Shown in pieces: positions 8,210 through 14,774 of a stretch of 16,570 nt of DNA (its first letter is position 1; each line of letters opens with the position of its first letter). The notes under the pieces are model-generated. The model was given only the letters and a program-made list of their open reading frames with translations, did not search any database and was not told where the DNA came from. The stretch is taken from the NCBI GenBank assembly GCA_030627085.1, contig DAOUSS010000014.1, positions 1 through 16,570 of the forward strand, in the 5' to 3' direction. The DNA is from Candidatus Stahliibacteriota bacterium (GTDB lineage Bacteria > Hydrothermota > UBA3073). A program made the position numbers and the translations under genes.

Positions 8210-9375
8210 TTTAACTGATTGTTCGTTATTATGCTTTTGGCGTATTCAAGTTCTTCCTTTCTGGTGGGAAGTCTGCCATCCAATTTCTCCCATTTTACCC
8301 TTAGCAGTATCTCCCCGACAAGTTTTCCTTCGCTAACGCCTAAATCTTTTATATCTTCTCCAGTAATTTCTAATTTTACAGGTTCGATTTCTTTTAAGTA
8401 TGTGGATATTTTATCTTTCACGCCCTCTTTCACACCAATATATGCAAGTGAATGTGGCGGAAATCCATGGAATATTGTATATAGTTCTCCTCTTCCTTTA
8501 CTTTTCTTTAATAGGGGGATTTTTTCCAGCAGGGTTTCTACGGCATTCAGGTATTTTCTTTCCCTTCCTGTTAATATCTTCCTGTTATGACAGCCATCAG
8601 TGAAGGCCATAAAATAAAGGGGTTCTTTTTTTATCCCGAGTTTTGTGGCAAACTCGTCAAGTTCTTCGAAGAAATCCCTATTGGGATAAATCATTCCCAG
8701 TTGTTCAAAAATGCCGAGTTGGGCTATCCTTTCCAGGATATTCCATCTTTTTATCTCCTTGAGACAGAGTGAGAGCTCATTTCTTATTCTTGCGGGAGAA
8801 ATAGTAAGAAGTACCCTTTGTTCTATCGCGTCCCCTATAAGTGACTCTGTAATTTGCTCTATCTGGAAATCCAATCTCTCAGCAAATCTCAAAGCACGGA
8901 ATATTCTCGTCGGGTCCTCTATGAAACTTTTGCCGTGTAAGGTCCTTATTAGCCCCTTTTTGATATCCTTCAATCCCTGAAACGGGTCTATTATTGTTTC
9001 AGTACCTACAGGGATTGCCATACTGTTGATGGTAAAATCTCTTCTTGAGAGGTCCTCAACTATACTGCCGGGTTCCACCAAGGGCAATTCCCCTGGTCCA
9101 GGATATGTCTCTCTTCTTGCGGTGGCGATATCTATTCTGAACCCGGAAACAAAGAGAATGAAGGTGCCAAATTGCGAGGTCTTTTTTATCTTTACTCCAA
9201 CTCTTTTACTCAGAGATTTTGCGATCTTTTTTGCATCCTCTTCAATTACGATGTCTATATCCTTATTCTCAATACCCAGAATTTCATCTCTCACACACCC
9301 ACCAACCAGATATGTGGCAATATCCTCCTTTGAGGCTACCTCCTCTACAAGATTTATAATATCATCCTTTTTCAT
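8206..9375 (-). CDS. cca: CCA tRNA nucleotidyltransferase / poly(A) polymerase family (class II)
   Basis: Adds all or part of the 3' CCA end to tRNA. The class II nucleotidyltransferase core is clear: YLVGGCVRDEILG (22-34), the metal-binding pair D39 and D41 in NKDIDIVIEE, RRDFTINSMAI (111-121) and EDPTRIFRALRFAERLDF (153-170). The C-terminal part has the ITGEDIKDLGVSEGKLVGEIL segment (337-357) and DGRLPTRKEELEYAK. At 389 residues with no HD phosphohydrolase motif it resembles the shorter forms. Some bacteria split CC- and A-adding activities between two such enzymes, and sequence alone cannot say which this is. No strong Shine-Dalgarno precedes the ATG; the sequence upstream is AT-rich (TAATAATAT). 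It overlaps lptE by ATGA. Confidence 0.92.
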   Translation of the reverse strand: MKKDDIINLVEEVASKEDIATYLVGGCVRDEILGIENKDIDIVIEEDAKKIAKSLSKRVGVKIKKTSQFGTFILFVSGFRIDIATARRETYPGPGELPLVEPGSIVEDLSRRDFTINSMAIPVGTETIIDPFQGLKDIKKGLIRTLHGKSFIEDPTRIFRALRFAERLDFQIEQITESLIGDAIEQRVLLTISPARIRNELSLCLKEIKRWNILERIAQLGIFEQLGMIYPNRDFFEELDEFATKLGIKKEPLYFMAFTDGCHNRKILTGRERKYLNAVETLLEKIPLLKKSKGRGELYTIFHGFPPHSLAYIGVKEGVKDKISTYLKEIEPVKLEITGEDIKDLGVSEGKLVGEILLRVKWEKLDGRLPTRKEELEYAKSIITNNQLK

Positions 9376-9510
9376 ATATTATTAGAGACATAACCACAGA
9401 GAGCACAGAGATTAGACAGATTTTGGGAATGTCCCAAAGTGTTGTGACAAGAATAGAATGAATCAATTGATACAGGCTTTCCAATGTTCATTGGATTCCC
9501 CATTTTATTT

Positions 9511-9600
9511 GTGGGAGGCCCCGCCTCTGGCGGGACCGATAATCCACAATGTGGGAGAGACCTCCAGGTCTCGATAATCAAGGTCAGGAGACCTTTCCCA
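9511..9600. repeat. Cluster of three REP-like hairpins with conserved flanks
   Basis: Unit A: GTGGGAG (9511-9517), stem CCCGCC (9520-9525) with GGCGGG (9529-9534), then CGATAATC. Unit B: GTGGGAG (9551-9557), perfect stem GAGACCT (9557-9563) with AGGTCTC (9566-9572), then CGATAATC. Unit C is inverted: on the minus strand GTGGGA (9600-9595), GGTC/GACC stem, then GATTATC. The flanks stay the same while the stem sequence changes and keeps pairing. B and C face each other like a REP doublet. Confidence 0.75.
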
Positions 9601-9645
9601 CAATTACCTAATTACCCAGTAACTCAATAACCCAATTACTATACT

Positions 9646-9746
9646 TATCTGTGTTTATCAGCGTTTACCCTGTTAAATAGAATAGTTTTAAGCACACAGA
9701 GACATTTATTATTGGAATTATTTAACAGGGTGAATCTGCGTCCAAT
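9646..9746. repeat. Inverted repeat, TTTAACAGGGT family, copy 1
   Basis: The left arm (9656-9679), read on the minus strand, is TATTTAACAGGGTAAACGCT plus GATA; the right arm (9719-9731) on the plus strand begins TATTTAACAGGGTGAATC and continues CTGCGTCCAAT. The arms share TATTTAACAGGGT exactly and are separated by about 40 bases. The same sequence occurs at 16302-16386. Confidence 0.75.
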
Positions 9747-9792
9747 TTTTCTATATTTTAACACATTTTTTTCAAAAATGCAAACTTTTTTA

Positions 9793-9821
9793 TTGACAAA
9801 ATGCGTTTTTTCGGGTATTAT
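9793..9821 (+). promoter_or_regulatory. Sigma-70 promoter upstream of the GT2 gene
   Basis: TTGACA (9793-9798) and TATTAT (9816-9821) are separated by 17 bases (9799-9815). The -35 is an exact consensus match and the -10 matches 5 of 6. Transcription would start near 9828 and give a ~365-nt leader before the GT2 start at 10193, passing through the ATCAG repeats. Confidence 0.7.
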
Positions 9822-9928
9822 ATATATTAATCCAGGATTATGCATTGAACACCAAAAATCACTGGAATAATATACTCGCAACTGCTGTAAAATTTGGGTC
9901 TTCACAAATGCTGGGAAACAAGGAAGTG

Positions 9929-10052
9929 TATCAGATGATCAGAAAATCAGCAGGAAGGGCATCAGAACATCAGTATATCAGGGTAGAAATAGTTTATGCC
10001 TGATACTCTGATATTCTGCCCACTGATCTACTGGCATTCTGATATATTCTGG
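9929..10052. repeat. ATCAG word array forming a long imperfect hairpin
   Basis: The left half repeats (A)TCAG words on the plus strand (TATCAG, GATCAG, AATCAG, CATCAG, ACATCAG, TATCAGG), and the right half carries the complements CTGAT (CCTGATACTCTGATATTCTG, 9999-10018, then CTGATC and CTGATATATTCTG). The arms 9960-9982 and 9999-10018 pair over most of their length around a ~16-base loop. It lies inside the predicted GT2 leader. Confidence 0.65.
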
Positions 10053-10056
10053 GAGG

Positions 10057-10088
10057 CACCGATTACTGACCACCGATTACCGATAACC
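10057..10088. repeat. CCGATTAC word repeat upstream of GT2
   Basis: CACCGATTACTGAC is followed directly by CACCGATTACCGATAACC, two near copies of ACCGATTAC. Reverse-complement relatives of these words lie at the 3' end of the same gene (10913-10940) and again at 14719-14736. Confidence 0.6.
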
Positions 10089-10192
10089 ATTATGTGACTT
10101 TTGTGTTGTTAAGGCATATTTTTGGATTAAGTTGTCTCCTTACGTCAATATATCCCGGACACTGGATAAAGAAATGTCGTCGGGAAGGGAAT

Positions 10193-10924
10193 ATGCGAAC
10201 TCTTGTAATCATACCTACATACAATGAGATGGAGAACATATCTTCTGTGCTTTCCAGGGTTCTTTCAATAAAAGACAATATAGATATTCTCGTCATTGAT
10301 GATAATTCAGCCGACGGTACTGGGGAGTATGTAAGAGAATTATCCAGAAAGGAGAGACAAGTAAAATTGCACACACGTCCTGCTAAACTCGGACTTGGAA
10401 CTGCATATATTGAGGGTTTCAGATATGCTGTAAGGGAGGAATACGACTACATATTTGAGATGGACGCCGATCTTTCACATAATCCGGATGATATTCCCAG
10501 ATTTCTTGAGACAATAAAAAATGCAGACCTTGTTGTCGGTTCGAGATACTTCGATGGGGTGTCTGTAGTAAACTGGCCAATATCCAGACTTCTCCTTTCC
10601 TACTTTGCAAATATGTATGCGAGGATTGTCACAGGGGTGCCAGTCAAGGATATGACAAGTGGATATAAATGTTACAGAAAGAAGGTTGTCGAGATGCTCC
10701 TGAAAGAAAAAATAGTGTCTGATGGCTATAGTTTTCAGATTGAAACAGTCTTTTGGGCATACAGAAACAATTTTAAGGTGAAGGAACTACCCATTATATT
10801 TATTGACAGGGTGGAAGGTAGTTCGAAAATGTCAAAAAGGATTGTATGGGAGGCGTTCTGGGTGGTATGGAGACTCAGACTGATGGGAATCAAGCGGAAG
10901 GTAAGAAGAATTGGTAATCGGTAA
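10193..10924 (+). CDS. GT2 polyprenol-phosphate mannosyltransferase-like (DPM1 family)
   Basis: Predicted cytoplasmic family 2 glycosyltransferase of 243 residues that would move a sugar, probably mannose or a relative, from a nucleotide sugar to a polyprenyl phosphate. The order of motifs matches DPM1/Ppm1: LVIIPTYNEMENI (4-16), ILVIDDNSADGTGEY (32-46), a GLGTAYIEGFRYA segment (67-79), the metal-binding D91-A-D93 in EMDADLSHNP, LVVGSRY (113-119) and VKDMTSGYKCYRK (151-163). There are no C-terminal membrane helices, unlike the GtrB-type forms. I start it at the ATG at 10193, preceded by GGAAGGG (10183-10189); an in-frame ATG at 10094 would add 33 residues unlike the family. The last residues (GNR) and the stop are encoded by a GGTAATCGGTAATC repeat. 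Sugar and acceptor are inferred from family only. Confidence 0.85.
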   Translation: MRTLVIIPTYNEMENISSVLSRVLSIKDNIDILVIDDNSADGTGEYVRELSRKERQVKLHTRPAKLGLGTAYIEGFRYAVREEYDYIFEMDADLSHNPDDIPRFLETIKNADLVVGSRYFDGVSVVNWPISRLLLSYFANMYARIVTGVPVKDMTSGYKCYRKKVVEMLLKEKIVSDGYSFQIETVFWAYRNNFKVKELPIIFIDRVEGSSKMSKRIVWEAFWVVWRLRLMGIKRKVRRIGNR

Positions 10925-10983
10925 TCAGTTATCAGTAGTCAATAAAATCTACAATCTAAAATCTGGAATCTACAATCTAATCT
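10913..10983. repeat. GGTAATC and AATCTACAATCTAAA word repeats between GT2 and ispD
   Basis: GGTAATCGGTAATCAGTTAT (10913-10932) overlaps the end of the GT2 gene and supplies its TAA stop. It is followed by ATCAGTAGTC and then AAAATCTACAATC, TAAAATCTGGAATC and TACAATCTAATCT, reaching to the ATG of ispD. No Shine-Dalgarno remains in front of ispD. Confidence 0.7.
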
Positions 10984-11673
10984 ATGCTCGTTTCTACTAT
11001 TATCGTTGCAGCAGGAAGCGGAAAGAGAATGGGGACTTCCGTTCCGAAGCAATTTCTTGATATAAATGGAATTCCCATCCTCTCCCTTTCCCTTTTGTAC
11101 TTTGAAAAAACTGAAATTGTGAATGAGGTAATCATAGTAGCACTCCCGGAATGGATAGATTATGTGAAGAAAAGAATTGTTTTGAAAGGTAGATTTAAGA
11201 AAGTAAGTAGAGTGATAGAAGGGGGAAAACTCCGTCAGCACTCGTTTCAAAATGGACTTGCCGTTGCAAAGGGAGAGATAATTATTGACCATGATTCAGC
11301 AAGACCATTTCCCGGGATGCTGGATGTAGATGGAATGGTCAAGGAGTGCACAAAGGTTGGGGCGATTATCCCTGTTATCCTTGTGAACGATACGGTAAAG
11401 TATGTAAAAAGTGAGAAGATAGAAAAGACGATTGACAGGAGCAATCTCTTCTATGTTCAGACACCACAGGTATTCAAGAAGGAGCTCTGCGAGAAGGCAT
11501 ACAAACGGGCAGAAGAGGACAGGTTTTATGGAAGCGATACGGCATCACTGCTTGAGAATGCGGGCATACCAGTATTTACAACTTCGGGGTCTATATTTAA
11601 CATAAAAATAACTACGAAGGATGACCTTGTACTTGCCGGGCTAATCAATCAGTATTATTTCAACCGCAGATAA
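10984..11673 (+). CDS. ispD: 2-C-methyl-D-erythritol 4-phosphate cytidylyltransferase (IspD)
   Basis: Third enzyme of the MEP isoprenoid pathway: joins MEP and CTP to give CDP-methylerythritol. The 229 residues fit the family. The nucleotide-binding loop IIVAAGSGKRMG (6-17) holds Arg15, and Lys22 follows in PKQFL; then GGKLRQHSFQNGL (80-92), the metal-binding Asp103 in DHDSARP (102-108), Thr137 in NDTVKYV, Arg152, VQTPQVF (158-164), and Lys208 in FNIKITTKDDL. The start codon follows a TCTACAATC repeat directly and has no visible Shine-Dalgarno. The final Arg-Arg and the stop fall in a repeat word CCGCAGATAAA. It lies 294 nt upstream of ispF, which acts two steps later; the two are often adjacent or fused. 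Confidence 0.97.
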   Translation: MLVSTIIVAAGSGKRMGTSVPKQFLDINGIPILSLSLLYFEKTEIVNEVIIVALPEWIDYVKKRIVLKGRFKKVSRVIEGGKLRQHSFQNGLAVAKGEIIIDHDSARPFPGMLDVDGMVKECTKVGAIIPVILVNDTVKYVKSEKIEKTIDRSNLFYVQTPQVFKKELCEKAYKRAEEDRFYGSDTASLLENAGIPVFTTSGSIFNIKITTKDDLVLAGLINQYYFNRR

Positions 11674-11739
11674 ATACGCCGAGTCATTGAGTCTAAAGGA
11701 CGCTGACTGGTTTAGATTTCAGATTTTAGATTGCAGATT

Positions 11740-11764
11740 GTAGGCGAATAGCAATTCGCCCCTA
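11740..11764. repeat. REP-like hairpin, GTAGG type
   Basis: GTAGGCGAATAGCAATTCGC followed by CCCTA: stem GGCGAAT (11743-11749) pairs perfectly with ATTCGCC (11754-11760) around a 4-base loop. The outer TAGG/CCTA bases also pair. It is related in layout to the 16234-16290 units. Confidence 0.65.
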
Positions 11765-11828
11765 GGGGATTGTTCACCACAAAGGGCACAAAGGCACAAA
11801 GAGCAGATTACAGATTGTAGATTACAGT

Positions 11829-11856
11829 CTTATCGCGACTGGAAAGTCGCTCCCAC
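11829..11856. repeat. REP-like hairpin, GTGGGAG type
   Basis: On the minus strand this reads GTGGGAG-CGACTTTCCAGTCG-CGATAAG: the same GTGGGAG and CGATAA flanks as the 9511-9600 units, but with a different stem, GCGACT (11835-11840) against AGTCGC (11845-11850). Confidence 0.7.
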
Positions 11857-11967
11857 AATGACCCAATGACTTAATGACCTAATAACCCAATTACCTGATT
11901 GCCTGATCGCCTGATAGCTTGATCGCCTGATGACCTGATTACAATTTTTATCTGCGTCCAATAAGTT

Positions 11968-12420
11968 ATGCGTATTGGTATTGGATATGATGTTCATAAA
12001 TTTACCCCGGGAAGGCCACTCATATTAGGGGGTATTGAGATACCTTACAAAATGGGACTTCTTGCCCATTCTGATGGCGATGTACTGCTCCATTCAATAG
12101 GTGATGCAATACTTGGTGCATACAGCATGGGGGACCTTGGCAGACATTTTCCTGATACGGATGAGAAATGGAGAGGTATAAGCAGTGCTTTTGTTCTGGA
12201 AGAGATAATGAGAATGACAGGCGCAAATGTAATGCATATGGACTCAGTAGTCGTATGTGAGACACCGAAATTGTCCATCTACATTAAGAAAATGAGAGAG
12301 AGAATTGCAGGCATAATGGATGTATCTCTTGATGCTGTATCAGTAAAGGCAACTACTGAGGAAGGACTTCTCTTGAGAGGAGAGGGAATTGCAGCGTACT
12401 CAGTTGTCCTCTGCTCCTGA
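11968..12420 (+). CDS. ispF: 2-C-methyl-D-erythritol 2,4-cyclodiphosphate synthase (IspF)
   Basis: Fifth enzyme of the MEP pathway: cyclises CDP-ME 2-phosphate with release of CMP. The 150 residues are the usual length for this trimeric zinc enzyme. Metal ligands are visible as Asp8 and His10 in GIGYDVHKF and His42 in VLLHSIGDAILGA; the substrate loop AHSDGDV (33-39), GDLGRHFPDTD (55-65), CETPKLS (97-103), and KATTEEG (127-133) with GEGIAAY follow. The start has no clear Shine-Dalgarno; a TTTATCTGCGTCCAAT repeat end lies 8 bases upstream. It ends 24 nt from the convergent tatC stop, with no terminator seen between. Confidence 0.97.
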   Translation: MRIGIGYDVHKFTPGRPLILGGIEIPYKMGLLAHSDGDVLLHSIGDAILGAYSMGDLGRHFPDTDEKWRGISSAFVLEEIMRMTGANVMHMDSVVVCETPKLSIYIKKMRERIAGIMDVSLDAVSVKATTEEGLLLRGEGIAAYSVVLCS

Positions 12421-12444
12421 TGTATTGGTATCCAAGAAGTATTC

Positions 12445-13146
12445 CTACCTTCTTGCTATCTTTGCAAAGAGAATACTCAAGAGATAAAGTCCTATTATGG
12501 GCAAAGAGACCAAAAAAAGGGTTATCGGGTCCACTGTTGGGGTTATAATGGCGGCAAATACAAGTATTATTATTACTGCATACCTCCACTTTGACAGAAG
12601 CAATTCCGTATCTACAATACCGGATCTTGCAAGGTAAAATGTTATTACCGGTACCTCCATTACACTTCCAGACCCTAAAATTAAAAAGATCGAAAATTTG
12701 AGAAAGTTATTTATCCCTATCGTCTCTTCGGCTATTCCTTTCCCAAATGAGAATAACACCTTCACAGCAAGAGGAAGTAGAAATCTGTATCCCAGATACG
12801 CACCCACACCAAATGCTACCACCCCAAACAGAACGAAATAAAAGACAAGCCCCTTCTCATTCTCCAGAAGGGCTGGCCACAGGAATATAAAGAGATGGAA
12901 AAGAAAGAAGGGAAGGGTAACGATGATACCGCTAAAAAGAGAGACATATATACGGGCAAGGAAGGGTTCAAGTGGTGTAAAGAAATGGAGTGTTAGATTG
13001 CGAAGCAGAAAGAGAGAGAGCAATTTTGCAGAAAAAAAGTAAGAAATTACAACAGAAATGAAAAAGAATATAAGGATGTATATTATTCTCCTTCTCAGTT
13101 CCTCCAGATGTTCTGTAAGGTCTTTTTTCTCCGTCATATTATACAT
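12445..13146 (-). CDS. tatC: Sec-independent translocase subunit TatC
   Basis: Polytopic receptor subunit of the twin-arginine translocase, which exports folded proteins. The 233 residues contain about six membrane segments. Diagnostic parts are HLEELRRRI (13-21) at the N-terminus, FFTPLEPFLARIYVS (55-69), the loop WPALLENEKGL (90-100) with Glu97 at the position of the signal-binding glutamate, Glu164 in GSVMEVPVITF, and AAIITPTVDPITLFLVSLPI (198-217). Translation may begin at the first ATG or at Met4 (MTEKKDL); neither has a Shine-Dalgarno, and the whole upstream spacer is an inverted repeat. No tatA/tatB gene is present in the window. It is downstream of parA on the same strand. Confidence 0.95.
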   Translation of the reverse strand: MYNMTEKKDLTEHLEELRRRIIYILIFFFISVVISYFFSAKLLSLFLLRNLTLHFFTPLEPFLARIYVSLFSGIIVTLPFFLFHLFIFLWPALLENEKGLVFYFVLFGVVAFGVGAYLGYRFLLPLAVKVLFSFGKGIAEETIGINNFLKFSIFLILGSGSVMEVPVITFYLARSGIVDTELLLSKWRYAVIIILVFAAIITPTVDPITLFLVSLPIIGLYLLSILFAKIARR

Positions 13147-13257
13147 TTAACACTGAAAATCACCGAAAGACACTAATTATTCAACACCGAATAAAAAGAT
13201 ATTTAACTAAAAATAATTCTCTTTTTTCGGTGATACTCAGTGTTATTCAGTGTTTAA
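13147..13257. repeat. Inverted repeat filling the whole tatC-parA spacer
   Basis: The left arm (13147-13170) reads TTAACACTGAAAATCACCGA then AAGA; the right arm (13225-13257), reverse-complemented, reads TTAAACACTGAATAACACTG then AGTATCACCGAAA. They share TTAA-CACTGA and ATCACCGAAA with an extra AACACTGA copy in the right arm. One arm touches the tatC start codon and the other touches the parA stop codon. The loop (13171-13224) is AT-rich with CACTAATTATTCAACACCGA. Confidence 0.75.
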
Positions 13258-14013
13258 TTAGTTATTTCTTAAAAGAAACTCCTCTGCAAGTTCAAAATAA
13301 GCCCTTGCCCCCTTTGACCTTACATCGTAAAGAAGTGCTGGTTTGCCAAATGAGGGTGCCTCTGCAAGTCTGATATTTCTTGGTATAGTTGCCCTGAATA
13401 CGCTGTTTTTGAAGTGTCTTTCAACTTCTCCCCTTACTTCTCGCGAAAGCAGGGGTCTCATATCAAGCATCGTAAAGAGAATACCCTCTATATCAAGATT
13501 TGGGTTCAGGGAGTTCCTTATCCTGGTTATAGTAGAAAACAACCTCGACAAACCCTCCATAGCATAGAATTCGCATTGAATAGGCACAAGCACAGAGTTT
13601 GCTGCAACAAGTCCATTTATAGTAAGTAGTCCGAGTGAAGGTGGGGAATCTATAAATATATAATCGTAATCATTCCTCACGCTGTCTATTTTTGATTTGA
13701 GTATACTCTCTCTGTCTTTCATATCTACGAGTTCTACCTCTGCGCCAGCAAGTGAAAGTGAAGAGGGGACAAAAAAGAGGTATGATAATTCAGTCGGTAT
13801 AATAGCATCTTTAATGTCTGTGTTTCCTATGAGTACATCATATACGCTCTTGCGTGCTTGTCCGCTTAGCCCGGTTGTCGCATTTGCTTGCGGATCTATG
13901 TCAATCAACAATACCCTCCGTTCTGTTACTGCAATAGAGGCGGAGAGATTGACAGCTGTTGTGGTCTTTCCAACGCCTCCCTTTTGGTTTGCTATTGAGA
14001 TAACTTTACCCAT
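13258..14013 (-). CDS. parA: ParA/Soj chromosome partitioning ATPase
   Basis: Walker-type ATPase that binds DNA non-specifically as an ATP dimer and, with ParB, moves or organises origin DNA. The 251 residues include the deviant Walker A KGGVGKTT (11-18) with both lysines, DIDPQANATTGL (38-49), the Walker B-like YIFIDSPPSLGLL (118-130), LVPIQCEFYAMEGLSRL (142-158) and the C-terminal TIPRNIRLAEAPSFGKP (209-225), all typical of chromosomal Soj. It follows rsmG by 36 nt, the classic rsmG-parA order, but the next gene is tatC and not parB. No strong Shine-Dalgarno is seen before the ATG. Confidence 0.95.
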   Translation of the reverse strand: MGKVISIANQKGGVGKTTTAVNLSASIAVTERRVLLIDIDPQANATTGLSGQARKSVYDVLIGNTDIKDAIIPTELSYLFFVPSSLSLAGAEVELVDMKDRESILKSKIDSVRNDYDYIFIDSPPSLGLLTINGLVAANSVLVPIQCEFYAMEGLSRLFSTITRIRNSLNPNLDIEGILFTMLDMRPLLSREVRGEVERHFKNSVFRATIPRNIRLAEAPSFGKPALLYDVRSKGARAYFELAEEFLLRNN

Positions 14014-14049
14014 AGTAAGATTGTAGTTACAAATTCAAATCTGTAAATC

Positions 14050-14676
14050 TTAAATGGCAGACAGCACACATATCGTTCCTTTCGTGAAAATTTTCTTCTG
14101 TATTTCAACAACGGAGAGTCCATATCGTTTGAGGGTCTCTTTTGCCTCTTCAAGTTCGGTAGCCAGTCTTTTCCCCTTGAATGTTATAATTCTGCCATCA
14201 TCTTTCAAGAATCCTGCAGTCAGTTGAACTATCTTTTTAATACTGCCGACCGTCCTTGCTGTTATAACATCATACGGCCTGTTGGATTGAAATTGTCTTA
14301 TGTCCAGATTGTATATACGGACATCGTGAAGTTTGAGTTCTCTCTTTACCTCTCTTAAGAATACCGCTTTCTTCTTTTTTGCCTCAACTATATCAAGAAT
14401 TATATTGTTATTTAATATCTTCAAGGGAATTCCGGGGAAACCCGCACCGCTTCCAAAATCCAGTAGATAATTACCTTTTAGCAAATAATATATTGAAAGC
14501 GAATCTAAAATATGATTTTTTACGATATCCTTCTCTGCTCTTGATACGAGATTAATTTTCTCATTCCACTGCAGAATAAGTTCGTAGTATCTAAGTAAAT
14601 ATCGGATTGTATTTTCCTTAGCAGGCAATTTTAGTAGTTCAATACCCTCTTTGAATTTGTCTATCACTGAATCCAT
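14050..14676 (-). CDS. rsmG: 16S rRNA m7G527 methyltransferase RsmG (GidB)
   Basis: SAM-dependent enzyme that methylates N7 of a conserved guanosine in the 530 loop of 16S rRNA. The 208 residues match the family. Seen are WNEKINLVSRAEKDIVKNHI (37-56) with LDSLS, the SAM loop LLDFGSGAGFPGIPLKI (71-87), Glu98 in the DIVEAKKKKAVFLREV segment that follows, and ITARTVGSIKKIV (138-150) near the catalytic part. The start is preceded by a long purine tract with GGAG copies (AAAAGGAGAAGAGGGAG on the minus strand, 14699-14683). It is followed by parA. Confidence 0.95.
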   Translation of the reverse strand: MDSVIDKFKEGIELLKLPAKENTIRYLLRYYELILQWNEKINLVSRAEKDIVKNHILDSLSIYYLLKGNYLLDFGSGAGFPGIPLKILNNNIILDIVEAKKKKAVFLREVKRELKLHDVRIYNLDIRQFQSNRPYDVITARTVGSIKKIVQLTAGFLKDDGRIITFKGKRLATELEEAKETLKRYGLSVVEIQKKIFTKGTICVLSAI

Positions 14677-14774
14677 CTCCGTTTCTCCCTCTTCTCCTTT
14701 TCTCCTTATGAATTTTTTACTGATAACCTGATTACCAATTTTATCATACGGATCTCGAGACAGTGTTCAATGCT
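14677..14774. repeat. Spacer with ACTGATAACCTGATTACC words
   Basis: ACTGATAACCTGATTACC (14719-14736) is close to the reverse complement of the repeat at 10913-10937 (ACTGATAACTGATTACC). It is flanked by GATAA/TTATC words that can fold weakly. No gene and no convincing terminator. Confidence 0.5.

Larger units (their letters stand above)
9376..10192. other. Repeat-rich divergent intergenic region between cca and the GT2 gene
   Basis: About 817 bases without a credible gene, filled with repeats: CACAGAG words next to the cca start (ACCACAGAGAGCACAGAG, 9393-9410), a perfect palindrome CCAATG-TT-CATTGG (9481-9494), a REP-like cluster (9511-9600), ATTACC/CAATAACCC words (9601-9640), a TTTAACAGGGT inverted repeat (9646-9746), a plus-strand promoter (9793-9821), an ATCAG inverted array (9929-10052) and CCGATTAC words (10057-10088). 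Short open frames here are low-complexity products of the repeats. Confidence 0.7.
11665..11956. repeat. Repeat-filled spacer between ispD and ispF
   Basis: The spacer is bracketed by a perfect inverted repeat, CGCAGATAAA (11665-11674, containing the ispD stop) and TTTATCTGCG (11947-11956). Inside are AGATTTCAGATTTTAGATTG words (11713-11738 region), a hairpin GGCGAAT/ATTCGCC (11743-11760), CACAAAGGGCACAAAGGCACA words (~11777-11800), AGATTACAGATTGTAGATTA (~11804-11823), a REP-like hairpin (11829-11856) and an array of TGACCTAATAACC / CCTGATTGCCTGATCGCC words (11858-11941). No gene. Confidence 0.75.

Noticed and set aside
9372..9581. Minus-strand 69-codon open frame over the REP cluster
   Set aside because: The product is low-complexity translation of the GTGGGAG hairpins and CACAGAG words.
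9645..9905. Minus-strand 86-codon open frame
   Set aside because: It is made of the TTTAACAGGGT inverted repeat and AT-rich promoter DNA; no ribosome site and no family resemblance.
9908..10000. Plus-strand 30-codon frame starting ATGCTGGGAAAC after the promoter
   Set aside because: It is mostly a translation of ATCAG words and lacks a Shine-Dalgarno site.
10094..10192. N-terminal extension of the GT2 gene
   Set aside because: The extra 33 residues are unlike DPM1-type starts, while GGAAGGG directly precedes the ATG at 10193.
11858..11941. Possible CRISPR array from repeated CCTGATNGCC words
   Set aside because: The words are 8-12 bases, irregularly spaced, with no unique spacers and no cas genes.
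12421..12444. Bidirectional terminator between ispF and tatC
   Set aside because: The 24-nt gap has no stem followed by a T tract.
14014..14774. Replication origin near rsmG-parA
   Set aside because: No cluster of DnaA boxes or clear AT-rich unwinding element was seen; gene order alone is not enough.
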